Source of the DNA: Dipylidium caninum
Taxonomy: Eukaryota; Platyhelminthes; Cestoda; Cyclophyllidea; Dipylidiidae
Direction of reading: 5' to 3'
NCBI GenBank assembly: GCA_017562135.1
Contig: QEYB01001308.1
Location: 21,549 to 85,548, forward strand
DNA length: 64,000 nt
In this document: piece after piece, positions 12,001 to 22,980 of the stretch
How positions within the stretch are numbered: position 1 is the first letter of the stretch
How the letters are laid out: the number at the start of each line of letters is the position of its first letter
Notes under the pieces: model-generated
Told to the model about the DNA's origin: nothing
The model's database searches: none
The model's input: the letters and a program-made list of their open reading frames with translations, nothing else
Program-made: the position numbers and the translations under genes

Positions 12001-15000
12001 AAGGGATTAATGCAGTTTGCGATGACTGAAAAAACACAGATGCAGCGGCCGATGCATTTGCAGATAAATATTGTAATTTCGCATACTTTCACAGTCATAT
12101 CTCCAGCGAAACTACTTCATTTATCTGCCCTTTTACATCCCTTCGCCTTCCCGAATTTGTTCATGTGCTCTTCAGCTTTTTTTAAAGTAGAGATGATTTT
12201 ACTTCAGCCATGTTATGAGAAATGTGCATTCCTTTGAGTTATGTAGTTGTTTGCATATTTACCTGTTTTTTGACCCAGTTATTCACACTGGTCTTTTCCT
12301 CAAGTTGTTTTGTCAGCCTTATCCCAGTTTCACAAATGAAATGGACGAAATTTCCGCAACGGGAAAAGAGGCCAACTTGCGAAACTAGGACAGATGTGCC
12401 CACGGTGGGCAACGACATCAAGGAGGCTAAAGCTGGCTATCAAATGCTCACACACTTGAGGGAATAGATGGTGACTGCGACTGGTTTGGCAGAGTGCACA
12501 AAAACAATTGAAACAAAAGTGGTCCTCCTTATCCAATAACATTTCTGGCTCCCACTCAGCTTTATCTTCACTAGACTTTCGGAGTCCTTCCTTGCCGTAA
12601 GGTAATTTTTTTAGTGTCTCGCTTATTGTGGGTTCCGCGACACCGAAGAAAGTTTCGTTTCAAAAACTCTGAAATAGACTACCATTCTTTTCAAGTAAGC
12701 GCTGTTGTGACGACAAGGAGCATCCACAATGCAATCTGAAAATGGATTATTGCACTGCTGGAAGACAGATGTGAATGAAGAAGAGGGGACACCCGACACA
12801 TTCATGTGCCCAAGTCCGAGTGAAGCACCGAAATTAGACTACAACGCATAACGTTACCAACCTCCCTCAATGATAGTGGCCATGTTTGTTGTGGTGAAAT
12901 ATGGCATATAGATTCAGACGTTGGGGCCCTTATACCTCGCCTCCTAGTGTCTCTCAACCTCTCCCTTTCTTGCTGTATCCATCTCTCCTCATGGCCTCAT
13001 TCGCCGGAGTTGATTTGTGAGCACGAGGCTCCTGATAGCTTCAGTGTAGCAAACGTAGACGTACACGACCAACGACGCGCACTTCCGCGCACATGCGACT
13101 GTGAAGATTATGCCTGACTAATGAGGTGGAGCAGGGTCGACCTTGGTTACTCAACTGCACCACAAATGCGTTGGCAATTTTGATTGTTAAGGAGATGGTT
13201 TTGTAGGAGTAAGGTGTACAAACAGATATTAGAAGTTTGTTAATTACTTCTGATAATTTTGAATGTCCATCCACTGTGATGGAAATACTAAAGATGTTTA
13301 AGTGGAGTTATTGAGGCAATTTTAGTCTACTATGCTAAGTCGTTGTCCACCGCCTTAAGTCGGTTACTCTCCGACCATAATATCGCTTCTTCTTTTAGAA
13401 TAAGCCAAATGGCCGCAGATCATCTTATATCACACCCAAATAAATAAACAACTAAACAATTCACTGAAGCAATGAGCAAAACTCACGATATTTTGGCATA
13501 AAATCAAGTCTGCTTTTAAAAAATAAGGACACCTTTCACGCGGTAAATCATTCAAAACAGTGCTGCCCTTCCTCATCACCTGCTAAAATGTGCAAAACAA
13601 TTGCAAGAAATGACTGAAATAGTAGGAACAATAAGGTAAGCCTCCAAGTCAGCGGAGCACATCAAAACAGCTTTGAGAGCGATGGGCTTCATTGGAGGAA
13701 CTCAAAATATCCATGATCTAATGAGACTGTACATGCATTTCATCCATCCTCTCCAAAGTGTAAGACCTCCACACACCCTCTTGCTTTTCATCATCAGTTT
13801 CACATCGCATTTACGATGGGCACTGACATATTTAGTAGTATTACTTGAAGTGTATACAACGAGGTAGGAATGCTGCAAAAACGGAATATTTCAAAGGGAC
13901 TAAAGACTGTTTCCAAGGTCTCTGACCCAATATCTGCTAACGTACAACGCTGTCAGGAGGAGTGCATCCCTTGGTGTAGTAACTTGTCGGAGGGGATGAA
14001 AGTGGCTACGTTATGCTTCCGCGCAACACTGGTCCATATTCCAGTCGCCAAGTAGATGCATTAGAATTGACCGTTTACTGAGGTTCTAGGGAGACAAAGT
14101 GTCTACCCCTACACACGTACTTGTGCAGGTACAAGGGCACATCGCGTGGAAGGGGTTTGATTTGTGTCGCAATATGCTACGATGAGGGCACCTTTATGTC
14201 TTATGGTGTGTGCGGGACTCTCACTTGCTATCTCACGAACTAATTGAAGCCCCGATAAAAATAGAGTACTCGAGTATATTCCCCTCGAGTGCAATGTCTG
14301 TCTGCGTCTATGAAATAGACGACTGCAACCATCAAGGTGCTTGTGTGGTCTGAAAGCCATGAGGACTCTAGAACCAAATCACACACCCGCCTCAACTCAA
14401 CTCACCTCACTCACTTTACACACACCCAGCATACTTCAACGGAGGGCTCTAATAGTATCATGCCATCGATAGACGGTCGCAATTTCGGCAGGCTGGAAAT
14501 TCTCAAACGAATGCGTTTCACAGAGGTCACTTCCCCTCGTGGGTGCTGTTTGATGCCATTGCCCCTGGTACACATTCACTTGCCTTACTCTATCACAGCA
14601 AATTCCCCCTTATCATGTCTAAGCAACTCGACTGACACCACTCCAGTGAGAGTGCCACGTTATTCTGTGAGGCAACGGGTGCGCATGTTGACACAATTTG
14701 TTATGTGTCTCTCAAATTATGCACTGTAACAAGAACCAAACGTCAATCGTCAAGCTACGCACTGATGCCATGAGGCCAGAAATGCACTCTCGATTTTAAG
14801 GTGGCAGGTGGCAACATCTTGGATCTGGAAACAGCCCATAGCTCATTTGAACCACACTTTATTTGTCAGCCCTCATTTCCATGCTGTGGTGTGTAAGCAA
14901 AGAGTAGTTCGACTTGGTAATGGCGAGATTGTAGTGATAGAATGAGATGGGGGAGTGTGTAAGCGAGACACTGTCAAGAATAAACACTCAAAATGGACAG

Positions 15001-16046
15001 TGCCTCTAATAAATTGATTAACCCCAACATTTCTAGCCTAAATGATGCCAACTGTCTATTTATTACATGATACGGTTACGGCATCTGGTATGTGTGTGGT
15101 GAGTTTTCTTATGTGAATTAAGTGACCACTAAGCACGAATCACACTCCAGAGGCCTGTTAAGAGAGAGAAGCAGATGACGGTTGCCGTCGTGTGAAATAC
15201 GAGTCGGAGAAGCGGATTTAAACTATAGGAGAGGAGAGGTACAATCCTGCTGCGGCTATTTCTCTTCCAAGTGAGGCTTAGGGTAATCATAAAAGTGGAA
15301 CCAACAGGTTCGTAGATTCTAAGGAAAGAGGCAATGTCAATTGTCGGAAAAACTCCTGCCCCCACCCCCAATCCCGATTTTATGACGAGTTGGGGCATCA
15401 GGAGGCAGAGCATTGAAACAGGAAGAACTGACGCGAGTTATGGGGACTACAGAGACAGACGTGCAGCTATAATACAGCAATTAAACCGTGCAGAAGAATT
15501 CACGTGTCAAAAAGCCATATGAATGGGTGCGTGCACGTCATGACGAGGGATGCAAGGAGAAGCAATGTCGAGTTGAATAACCACTGAGAAGGCACCTCTT
15601 GACCTATTTTAAGCTTGATAAATAGAAAACGCACGAGGTAAAGGCCTCAACTGCACGGCAAATGGTGCGGAATGCACCACGCCTCTTCTTCGCGTACATC
15701 TGCGTGCACATAAGTAAGTGCTGCCTTTATCCTTTACACAACACTCGACGCATTCACTTTACACCTCCCTGAGAACCGTTAACCCAATTGCCACACCTTT
15801 GAGTTACTTGATTTTGCATGGCATCGATGGCATCCGATGTCAGTGTGAGTAAACAAAGCCGGTTTAACTTTATTGTGCGCTTGATGGGAGCAACGTCAGG
15901 CCAGACTGAAAGTAACTTGCATGGGAGGAATTTTCACATGGGTAAAGGGGTGAGACAATCTGCATTTAACTGATTCGAGCAGAAGTAGGAGGCGGAGGGG
16001 AAGGAGAGGCAAGTTCAGTCTCCGAACATCGCGTGATTTGCGAGCA
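9021..16046. other. Intergenic sequence, no gene recognised
   Basis: Short open frames only. The plus frame at 9,110-9,415 (101 codons, Lys/Glu-rich in its middle) and the small Cys-containing frame at 13,870-14,055 read moderately protein-like. Neither has a paralog in the window or a convincing splice pair. Simple CTCA/CACA-rich sequence lies at about 14,390-14,430. I saw no transposase or reverse-transcriptase motifs. Confidence 0.45.
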
Positions 16047-16149
16047 ATGATAGTGCCTTGTTTCCTATGCGCTTTATGCAGACGCACAGGGCTTGCAAAT
16101 GAAAGCAGAATCGTGAGCGGTCAATTGCTCACTGCCCGGCGAATGCGAA
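16047..16149 (+). other. Exon 1 of the membrane-protein gene, conserved donor
   Basis: Ends at a consensus GTAAGT donor. The stretch AATGAAAGCAGA and the following TCGTGAGCGGTC recur in the right-flank copy, as does the donor context GTAAGTTG. In the right copy the equivalent frame is not the same, so this exon may be partly 5' untranslated. The ATG at 16,047 is the first that gives a hydrophobic N-terminus in a frame joining exon 2. Confidence 0.45.
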
Positions 16150-17769
16150 GTAAGTTGACTTCTCCCCATCACGGTATCCTTGGCTTTCATCAGAGGCATG
16201 CACTTTTCGCTTCCTCAACTAGGAAGTTTGCGTAAACATCCGGCCTGAGGAATGTGACTGCTTCACAATGACAAACAACCAATGTTCCAACGAATATTTT
16301 CAATGTTCCTACACCAAGAGTACGTTCGAGTGCATTCATCACTCACACGAACGCTCACCACCGACGTCACCAACACCAAAGCGCCTTACTACTCTCCCAA
16401 CTACTTACACATTCCTTCTTTTTGCTTCCATAGTCTCAAATTCTCACGCAGAAGTGCAGATGACCGGCTTTATTCGTCAAAATATATCGTGGATTGTGTT
16501 CTTCTCCAACAGCTATTCACCTATTCCAATTTCCCTTGCTGTATTTCCTGATGGAGTGTGGGGGGTAACCTCATTACTTCAGTTATTTATTTTGTCACAA
16601 ACAACTAACCGCCCTCCACACTTGCCTTCTAAGGCCTCGTTATGCATCCGAATGAGACTCTCTTCATTGCCGCTATGAATAAGGAAACGGTGACAGTCAC
16701 ATGCAGATACCATATTAAGACTGAGTGGGTGAGTGTACCATGCTGTCTGCCTCGCCTATAACGGGCCTCCAGATACCTCCAAATTCACCTGTAATGCCCT
16801 AATTTTTGCCTCCACACCTTAAGTATAATAATTTTCTTTGCGTCTGCTTAGATGGAGATGGTGATGGGCGCCAATTCATCCAGGTTTTACAGCGTTTGGG
16901 ATGGTACTATTTTCAACGATACTTATATCTATCCCGAACTAGTCGGAATCAGTAAGCTAAACCGGGGTCATCGTTGGCCCCAATGATTAGGCATGTCTAC
17001 TCTAACAGCGGCCTTTCTATTCGCAATGCAGGGAACAGTACGGACGAAAATTTCGTGAATTACACGATAGAAGTGAAGAGGAGAGAAGCTGTTGATTACC
17101 TTGAATGCTTGCATGGTTTATATGAAAGAACTGGTGCCGTCCTCAAGATAGATTGGGGTAAGTCAAGCCACCGATGATTTTGGTCGCATAGATTACACAG
17201 CTCCACTTCCGACATTCCTAACGTCTTAGTAACTTGACGACTTAAATGCTGCTCATCGCTTTTCGTCAATGGAAACCTGGTCTCGCAGGGTTCCCCCGAC
17301 CTCAGTTTTTGCCACTCACCCCCTTCCCACCACTTACTGCACCCAAATGCCAATGGTCTCAGCCATCACCAATAGTGATGAAATGATGGAAATCAACTGC
17401 AACTGAATCCGCATTTAAGCCACCCATTCCAAGTGCGTAATTCCTCTTCTTGCTGTCTTACGCGAAAATGTTCCGCAATTCTTTCACTCCTCCTCCTCTT
17501 CCCCCTTTATCTCTGTCTTTGATAGTGCACTTCCTGACAGTCGTGAGTTGTTGAACTCCTACGTTCATGCATCGTACCTCCTTAACTTTCTCTTTCTATC
17601 ATCCTACCTAGCTCAAACGACTTCGACTGCGCCGAGTGTGACAACAGATAAATTGGAATTTCGTTCATTGATGTTATTCCTTTGTACGGTCATGGTAGGG
17701 GTGTTGATCATTTTCATCACAAAGCTTCGCTATTGCATAGTCTACTTCCTTATCCGACTAACGTTCTAA
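16047..17769 (+). CDS. Multi-exon gene for a predicted glycosylated single-pass membrane protein, family not recognised
   Basis: Six exons join into one frame of about 236 codons: 16,047-16,149, 16,227-16,319, 16,434-16,564, 16,852-16,951, 17,032-17,157 and 17,612-17,769. Donors include GTAAGT (twice), GTACGT and GTAAGC; the donor after exon 3 (GTAACC) is weaker. Acceptors follow pyrimidine tracts. Four of five introns are phase 1, and the one after exon 3 is phase 0. Exon 1 offers a short hydrophobic start (MIVPCFLCALC), a weak signal-peptide candidate. Exon 2 is Cys-rich (CDCF, CSNEYFQCSY). Exon 3 carries AEVQMTGFIRQNISW. N-glycosylation sequons occur in exons 3, 4 and 5 (NIS, NSS, NDT, NST, NYT). 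Exon 6 has a Thr/Ser stalk, then a membrane span (LMLFLCTVMVGVLIIFI) and a basic tail before TAA. Exons 1 to 3 have a diverged homolog on minus at 60,506-61,003. The exact exon 1 start and the exon 2 acceptor (16,222 or 16,226) are uncertain. Confidence 0.62.
16227..16319 (+). other. Exon 2, Cys-rich, paired with 60,726-60,825 on the other strand
   Basis: The 3' part encodes CSNEYFQCSYTK. The right-flank copy encodes CSTAYFNCSYNQ in the same phase and ends at the same kind of donor, GTACGT followed by TCGAGT. Conservation of both protein and donor between diverged copies is the best evidence that the exon is real. Two acceptors are possible, after 16,222 (CAACTAG, best pyrimidine tract, phase 0) or after 16,226 (phase 1, which joins exon 1). 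Confidence 0.6.
16434..16564 (+). other. Exon 3, most conserved exon of the family
   Basis: Acceptor TTTGCTTCCATAG. The 43 complete codons align without gaps with the right-flank copy, 25 of 43 residues identical by hand alignment. Shared blocks include AEVQM, SWIVF, PIS, AVFP and GVW. Many DNA differences fall at third codon positions (for example GAAGTGCAG against GAGGTGCAA), which is the pattern left by selection on protein. Confidence 0.68.
16852..17157 (+). other. Exons 4 and 5 with an 80-bp intron
   Basis: Exon 4 (16,852-16,951, 100 bp) lies between CTGCTTAG and GTAAGC. Exon 5 (17,032-17,157, 126 bp) lies between CGCAATGCAG and GTAAGT. Joined in phase 1 they read without stop, with four N-glycosylation sequons and the block EAVDYLECLHGLYERTGAVL. 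The alternative frame of exon 4 hits a stop in exon 5, which supports the chosen frame. No equivalent was found in the right-flank copy. Confidence 0.55.
17612..17769 (+). other. Exon 6, stalk, transmembrane segment and stop
   Basis: The acceptor CATCCTACCTAG ends at 17,611. In phase 1 the exon reads AQTTSTAPSVTTDK, a run of about 17 hydrophobic residues, then a Lys/Arg-containing tail and TAA at 17,767-17,769. This is the layout of a type I membrane protein with a short cytoplasmic end. A second hydrophobic run in the tail (CIVYFLI) could make the topology less simple. Confidence 0.55.
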
Positions 17770-18034
17770 ATACTGCTTAGTGTAGGCAACACATCGTCAG
17801 GTCAGGTACATCCACCTCAACATTTCTCACTTATCTCATTACATCATCTACAACTCACTTCAACTCTCGACAACAGTGGTGAAACGATGTCAAGTAGCGC
17901 AATGGCATCTCCATTGTAACCAGCCCCCCCCCCCCACTTTGCAATGCCTCTTCTAGCGGCCTTAAATGACACGACCTCGTCTCACAATCTCTGTTGAAAC
18001 AGCCACTTAGAATTTTTGACATCATGCAATTTAG
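17770..18034. other. Spacer between exon 6 and a further exon group, with a C12 run
   Basis: A homopolymer of 12 C lies at 17,924-17,935. I saw no coding signal. No canonical AATAAA polyadenylation signal was identified close after the stop at 17,769. Confidence 0.4.
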
Positions 18035-18687
18035 AGTGGAGTAAATTGCGCAAGTATTTATACGACCTCAATAAGCAAACACGTGAAGCTTCGAGGATGT
18101 ATACTCCTCAGAGTGAATGCTATGCGAGGATCAAGTTGGATAGCGGGCTTGTGCACAGGTAATACGTCTCCGCTGCAACGTGACGTTGACAAACGTGTTC
18201 ATAATGTCGTCAGAACAATGCGTTTCTAGGCGGACAACTTCGCACTTCCACTGCGAAAGTCTCATCAGGCTGGGTGCCATCAATTCACTGGCCTTGCCGA
18301 TGTTAGAGCCGAAAGCGCTGGGCCATTAAATCATCCATCTCAAGTCCGTTCACACACAATTAACAATACGGTCTTGGACGATTTTAGACGACACAGGCAC
18401 AGCTTATTCGTGCAACCATCTCTCTAACTGTGTTTCATCAGATCCACTCTCCCATGAACTCCTTCCGCCCTCAGTAGACCAGACGACTTCCGGTGGTGCA
18501 ATCAGTAAAACCGGTGAGTGCGTGTCTATTTCCTCTGTATTAATTCTATGCCTCACGGGTCTATCACTCTGACTGACCTTAATGTCTATTGGTCACCATT
18601 CTTTTGTGCTGTCAACCAATTTACCCGATTGTTTCCTTTTCAGCCTCTTTTCTTTCCATTCTGGCATGCCAGTTGATGTGTAAGTAG
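18035..18687 (+). CDS. Further 3' exons: alternative C-terminus of the 16-kb gene, or the end of a second family member
   Basis: Three pieces are bounded by splice-like sites: 18,035-18,158 (acceptor CAATTTAG, donor GTAATA), 18,442-18,513 (acceptor TTTCATCAG, donor GTGAGT) and 18,644-18,687 (acceptor TTCCTTTTCAG, stop TAG). The 72-bp middle piece is phase 1 at both ends and encodes a Thr/Ser-rich stalk (VDQTTSGGAISKT). The last piece adds a short hydrophobic tail (ASFLSILACQLMCK). Exon 5 of the upstream gene could splice directly to 18,442 in the same phase it uses for exon 6, giving a different C-terminus. The first piece, open from WSKLRKYLYDLN to ARIKLDSG, resembles exon 5 loosely but ends in phase 2 and does not join the middle piece in frame. 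It is therefore either relict or misplaced. Confidence 0.38.
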
Positions 18688-19372
18688 TTCTTCCTCTTTT
18701 TCTTTCCAGAGTAGTACTTAATGCTAGCACTGCCTACCCCTTAACTTCAAACAATCTTCATCTAATCTTGACACATCGTCTCTCCACTTGCTTCCCGAAT
18801 TATACAAAATAAAAATAATATCAGCATGTGTTGAAACATTGTGCCAGTTTCACGGCTTCTTCTCGTATTGTAACAATTCGCCTAGCACCAGGCCACTGCG
18901 TAAGTAGAGCATTATGGACGCGTATCTGGTCTAGGGGTTGTGTCAATGGAGACTACGTTCGTTAGAAGTTCGTTGTTGTTAACATCGTCAACTATCGCCC
19001 TCTTCTTTTCACAAACTCTCACGCTCTTTTGTGAGGTGTTCTGTTGTACTATGTCAAATGGAGTAGTTCGAGGATAAGGCCATGGCCTTTCAACTATTTA
19101 CATAGGCCCCCTTAGTCAAACCAACTGAAGAATGGTTATTACTTTGTTGGTGCTGTAACAGGGCTAGTAGCAGCTCCTGTTGAACTCCAGACCTGTGGAG
19201 GGGTTTGCATGCGAGACTAATCACTTAGAACTGGAGGCGAGGATGTTACTACTTCGATGTCGTCGCAACTTTAATTAATTTCACAATAGATATTATTCAG
19301 TGATTGCAAATCTCTCCGTTAACGTGATACTGCAGTTGGAGGAGAAGCGTGGAGTTAAATAATGAGTTAGCG
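18688..19372. other. Unique sequence next to the satellite array, no gene recognised
   Basis: About 0.7 kb of non-repetitive sequence separates the last candidate exon from the array. The boundary is abrupt: at 19,373 the sequence enters the 179-bp unit at its TTCTGCATGAGATGGG part, with no decayed units on this side. Confidence 0.6.
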
Positions 19373-21913
19373 TTCTGCATGAGATGGGTCGAACGTAGCC
19401 TGAATGAGTGGAAGATGAGTTGCATGTGTGCCATTTCGCCTCACAAGTCGGCGTATGCGGTCCTCAATCTGCCACTCTACCGCACATTGACGTCGTCCAC
19501 TGCCAAATCGCATGGGCGAAAATACTCGCGAGTTGCGCATCTTGCATCCCATTCTGCATGAGATGGGTCGAACGTAGCCTGAATGAGTGGAAGATGAGTT
19601 GCATGTGTGCCATTTCGCCTCACAAGTCGGCGTATGCGGTCCTCAATCTGCCACTCTATCGCACATTGACGTCGTCCACTGCCAAATCGCATGGGCGAAA
19701 ATACTCGCGATTTGCGCATCTTGCATCCCATTCTGCATGAGATGGGTCGAACGTAGCCTGAATGAGTGGAAGATGAGTTGCATGTGTGCCATTTCGCCTC
19801 ACAAGTCGGCGTATGCGGTCCTCAATCTGCCACTCTATCGCACATTGACGTCGTCCACTGCCAAATCGCATGGGCGAAAATACTCGCGATTTGCGCATCT
19901 TGCATCCCATTCTGCATGAGATGGGTCGAACGTAGCCTGAATGAGTGGAAGATGAGTTGCATGTGTGCCATTTCGCCTCACAAGTCGGCGTATGCGGTCC
20001 TCAATCTGCCACTCTATCGCACATTGACGTCGTCCACTGCCAAATCGCATGGGCGAAAATACTCGCGATTTGCGCATCTTGCATCCCATTCTGCATGAGA
20101 TGGGTCGAACGTAGCCTGAATGAGTGGAAGATGAGTTGCATGTGTGCCATTTCGCCTCACAAGTCGGCGTATGCGGTCCTCAATCTGCCACTCTATCGCA
20201 CATTGACGTCGTCCACTGCCAAATCGCATGGGCGAAAATACTCGCGATTTGCGCATCTTGCATCCCATTCTGCATGAGATGGGTCGAACGTAGCCTGAAT
20301 GAGTGGAAGATGAGTTGCATGTGTGCCATTTCGCCTCACAAGTCGGCGTATGCGGTCCTCAATCTGCCACTCTATCGCACATTGACGTCGTCCACTGCCA
20401 AATCGCATGGGCGAAAATACTCGCGATTTGCGCATCTTGCATCCCATTCTGCATGAGATGGGTCGAACGTAGCCTGAATGAGTGGAAGATGAGTTGCATG
20501 TGTGCCATTTCGCCTCACAAGTCGGCGTATGCGGTCCTCAATCTGCCACTCTATCGCACATTGACGTCGTCCACTGCCAAATCGCATGGGCGAAAATACT
20601 CGCGATTTGCGCATCTTGCATCCCATTCTGCATGAGATGGGTCGAACGTAGCCTGAATGAGTGGAAGATGAGTTGCATGTGTGCCATTTCGCCTCACAAG
20701 TCGGCGTATGCGGTCCTCAATCTGCCACTCTATCGCACATTGACGTCGTCCACTGCCAAATCGCATGGGCGAAAATACTCGCGATTTGCGCATCTTGCAT
20801 CCCATTCTGCATGAGATGGGTCGAACGTAGCCTGAATGAGTGGAAGATGAGTTGCATGTGTGCCATTTCGCCTCACAAGTCGGCGTATGCGGTCCTCAAT
20901 CTGCCACTCTATCGCACATTGACGTCGTCCACTGCCAAATCGCATGGGCGAAAATACTCGCGATTTGCGCATCTTGCATCCCATTCTGCATGAGATGGGT
21001 CGAACGTAGCCTGAATGAGTGGAAGATGAGTTGCATGTGTGCCATTTCGCCTCACAAGTCGGCGTATGCGGTCCTCAATCTGCCACTCTATCGCACATTG
21101 ACGTCGTCCACTGCCAAATCGCATGGGCGAAAATACTCGCGATTTGCGCATCTTGCATCCCATTCTGCATGAGATGGGTCGAACGTAGCCTGAATGAGTG
21201 GAAGATGAGTTGCATGTGTGCCATTTCGCCTCACAAGTCGGCGTATGCGGTCCTCAATCTGCCACTCTATCGCACATTGACGTCGTCCACTGCCAAATCG
21301 CATGGGCGAAAATACTCGCGATTTGCGCATCTTGCATCCCATTCTGCATGAGATGGGTCGAACGTAGCCTGAATGAGTGGAAGATGAGTTGCATGTGTGC
21401 CATTTCGCCTCACAAGTCGGCGTATGCGGTCCTCAATCTGCCACTCTATCGCACATTGACGTCGTCCACTGCCAAATCGCATGGGCGAAAATACTCGCGA
21501 TTTGCGCATCTTGCATCCCATTCTGCATGAGATGGGTCGAACGTAGCCTGAATGAGTGGAAGATGAGTTGCATGTGTGCCATTTCGCCTCACAAGTCGGC
21601 GTATGCGGTCCTCAATCTGCCACTCTATCGCACATTGACGTCGTCCACTGCCAAATCGCATGGGCGAAAATACTCGCGATTTGCGCATCTTGCATCCCAT
21701 TCTGCATGAGATGGGTCGAACGTAGCCTGAATGAGTGGAAGATGAGTTGCATGTGTGCCATTTCGCCTCACAAGTCGGCGTATGCGGTCCTCAATCTGCC
21801 ACTCTATCGCACATTGACGTCGTCCACTGCCAAATCGCATGGGCGAAAATACTCGCGATTTGCGCATCTTGCATCCCATTCTGCATGAGATGGGTCGAAC
21901 GTAGCCTGAATGA
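19373..21913 (+). repeat. Satellite subtype A block
   Basis: About 14 units share a set of diagnostic bases: GAAGATGAGTTGCATG (against GAAGAAGTGTTGCATG in B), GCGGTCCTC (against GCGCTCCTC), ACGTCGTCC (against ACGTGGTCC), GGGCGAAAA (against GGGCAAAAA), TTGCATCCC (against CTGCAGCCC) and CGAACGTAGCC (against CGAAGGTAGCC). The first unit has private differences (CTACCGC, CGCGAGTTG); the following ones are almost identical to each other. Confidence 0.9.
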
Positions 21914-22980
21914 GTGGAAGATGAGTTGCATGTGTGCCATTTCGCCTCACAAGTCGGCGTATGCGGTCCTCAATCTGCCACTCTATCGCACATTGACGTG
22001 GTCCACTGCCAAATCGCATGGGCAAAAATACTCGCGATTTGCGCATCTTGCATCCCATTCTGCATGAGATGGGTCGAACGTAGCCTGAATGAGTGGAAGA
22101 TGAGTTGCATGTGTGCCATTTCGCCTCACAAGTCGGCGTATGCGGTCCTCAATCTGCCACTCTATCGCACATTGACGTCGTCCACTGCCAAATCGCATGG
22201 GCGAAAATACTCGCGATTTGCGCATCTTGCAGCCCATTCTGCATGAGATGGGTCGAACGTAGCCTGAATGAGTGGAAGATGAGTTGCATGTGTGCCATTT
22301 CGCCTCACAAGTCGGCGTATGCGGTCCTCAATCTGCCACTCTATCGCACATTGACGTCGTCCACTGCCAAATCGCATGGGCGAAAATACTCGCGATTTGC
22401 GCATCTTGCCCATTCTGCATGAGATGGGTCGAACGTAGCCTGGAATGAGTGGAAGAAGTGTTGCATGTGTGCCATTTCGCCTCACAAGTCGGCGTATGCG
22501 TCCTCAATCTGCCACTCTATCGCACATTGACGTGGTCCACTGCCAAATCGCATGGGCGAAAATACTCGCGATTTGCGCATCCTTGCAGCCCATTCTGCAT
22601 GAGATGGGTCGAAGGTAGCCTGATGAGTGGAAGAAGTGTTGCATGTGTGCCATTTCGCCTCACAAGTCGGCGTATGCGCTCCTCAATCTGCCACTCTATC
22701 GCACATTGACGTGGTCCACTGCCAAATCGCATGGGCAAAAATACTCGCGATTTGCGCATCTTGCAGCCCATTCTGCATGAGATGGGTCGAAGGTAGCCTG
22801 GATGAGTGGAAGAAGTGTTGCATGTGTGCCATTTCGCCTCACAAGTCGGCGTATGCGCTCCTCAATCTGCCACTCTATCGCACATTGACGTCGTCCACTG
22901 CCAAATCGCATGGGCAAAAATACTCGCGATTTGCGCATCCTGCAGCCCATTCTGCATGAGATGGGTCGAAGGTAGCCTGA
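21914..22980 (+). repeat. Hybrid A/B transition units
   Basis: Units here mix A and B diagnostic bases. For example, a GTGGTCC plus GGGCAAAAA unit sits inside otherwise A-type sequence near 21,998-22,025, and a TTGCAGCCC end appears at about 22,229. This is also the only part of the left arm with length changes: a short deletion near 22,410 and one-base changes near 22,442, 22,500, 22,581 and 22,622. A stepwise A-to-B change with local indels suggests unequal exchange between the two subtypes. Confidence 0.8.

Noticed and set aside
17526..17542. A 17-bp micro-exon between exons 5 and 6 (acceptor GATAG, donor GTGAGT)
   Set aside because: Including it changes the phase so that exon 6 meets an early stop; direct joining of exons 5 and 6 keeps the frame.
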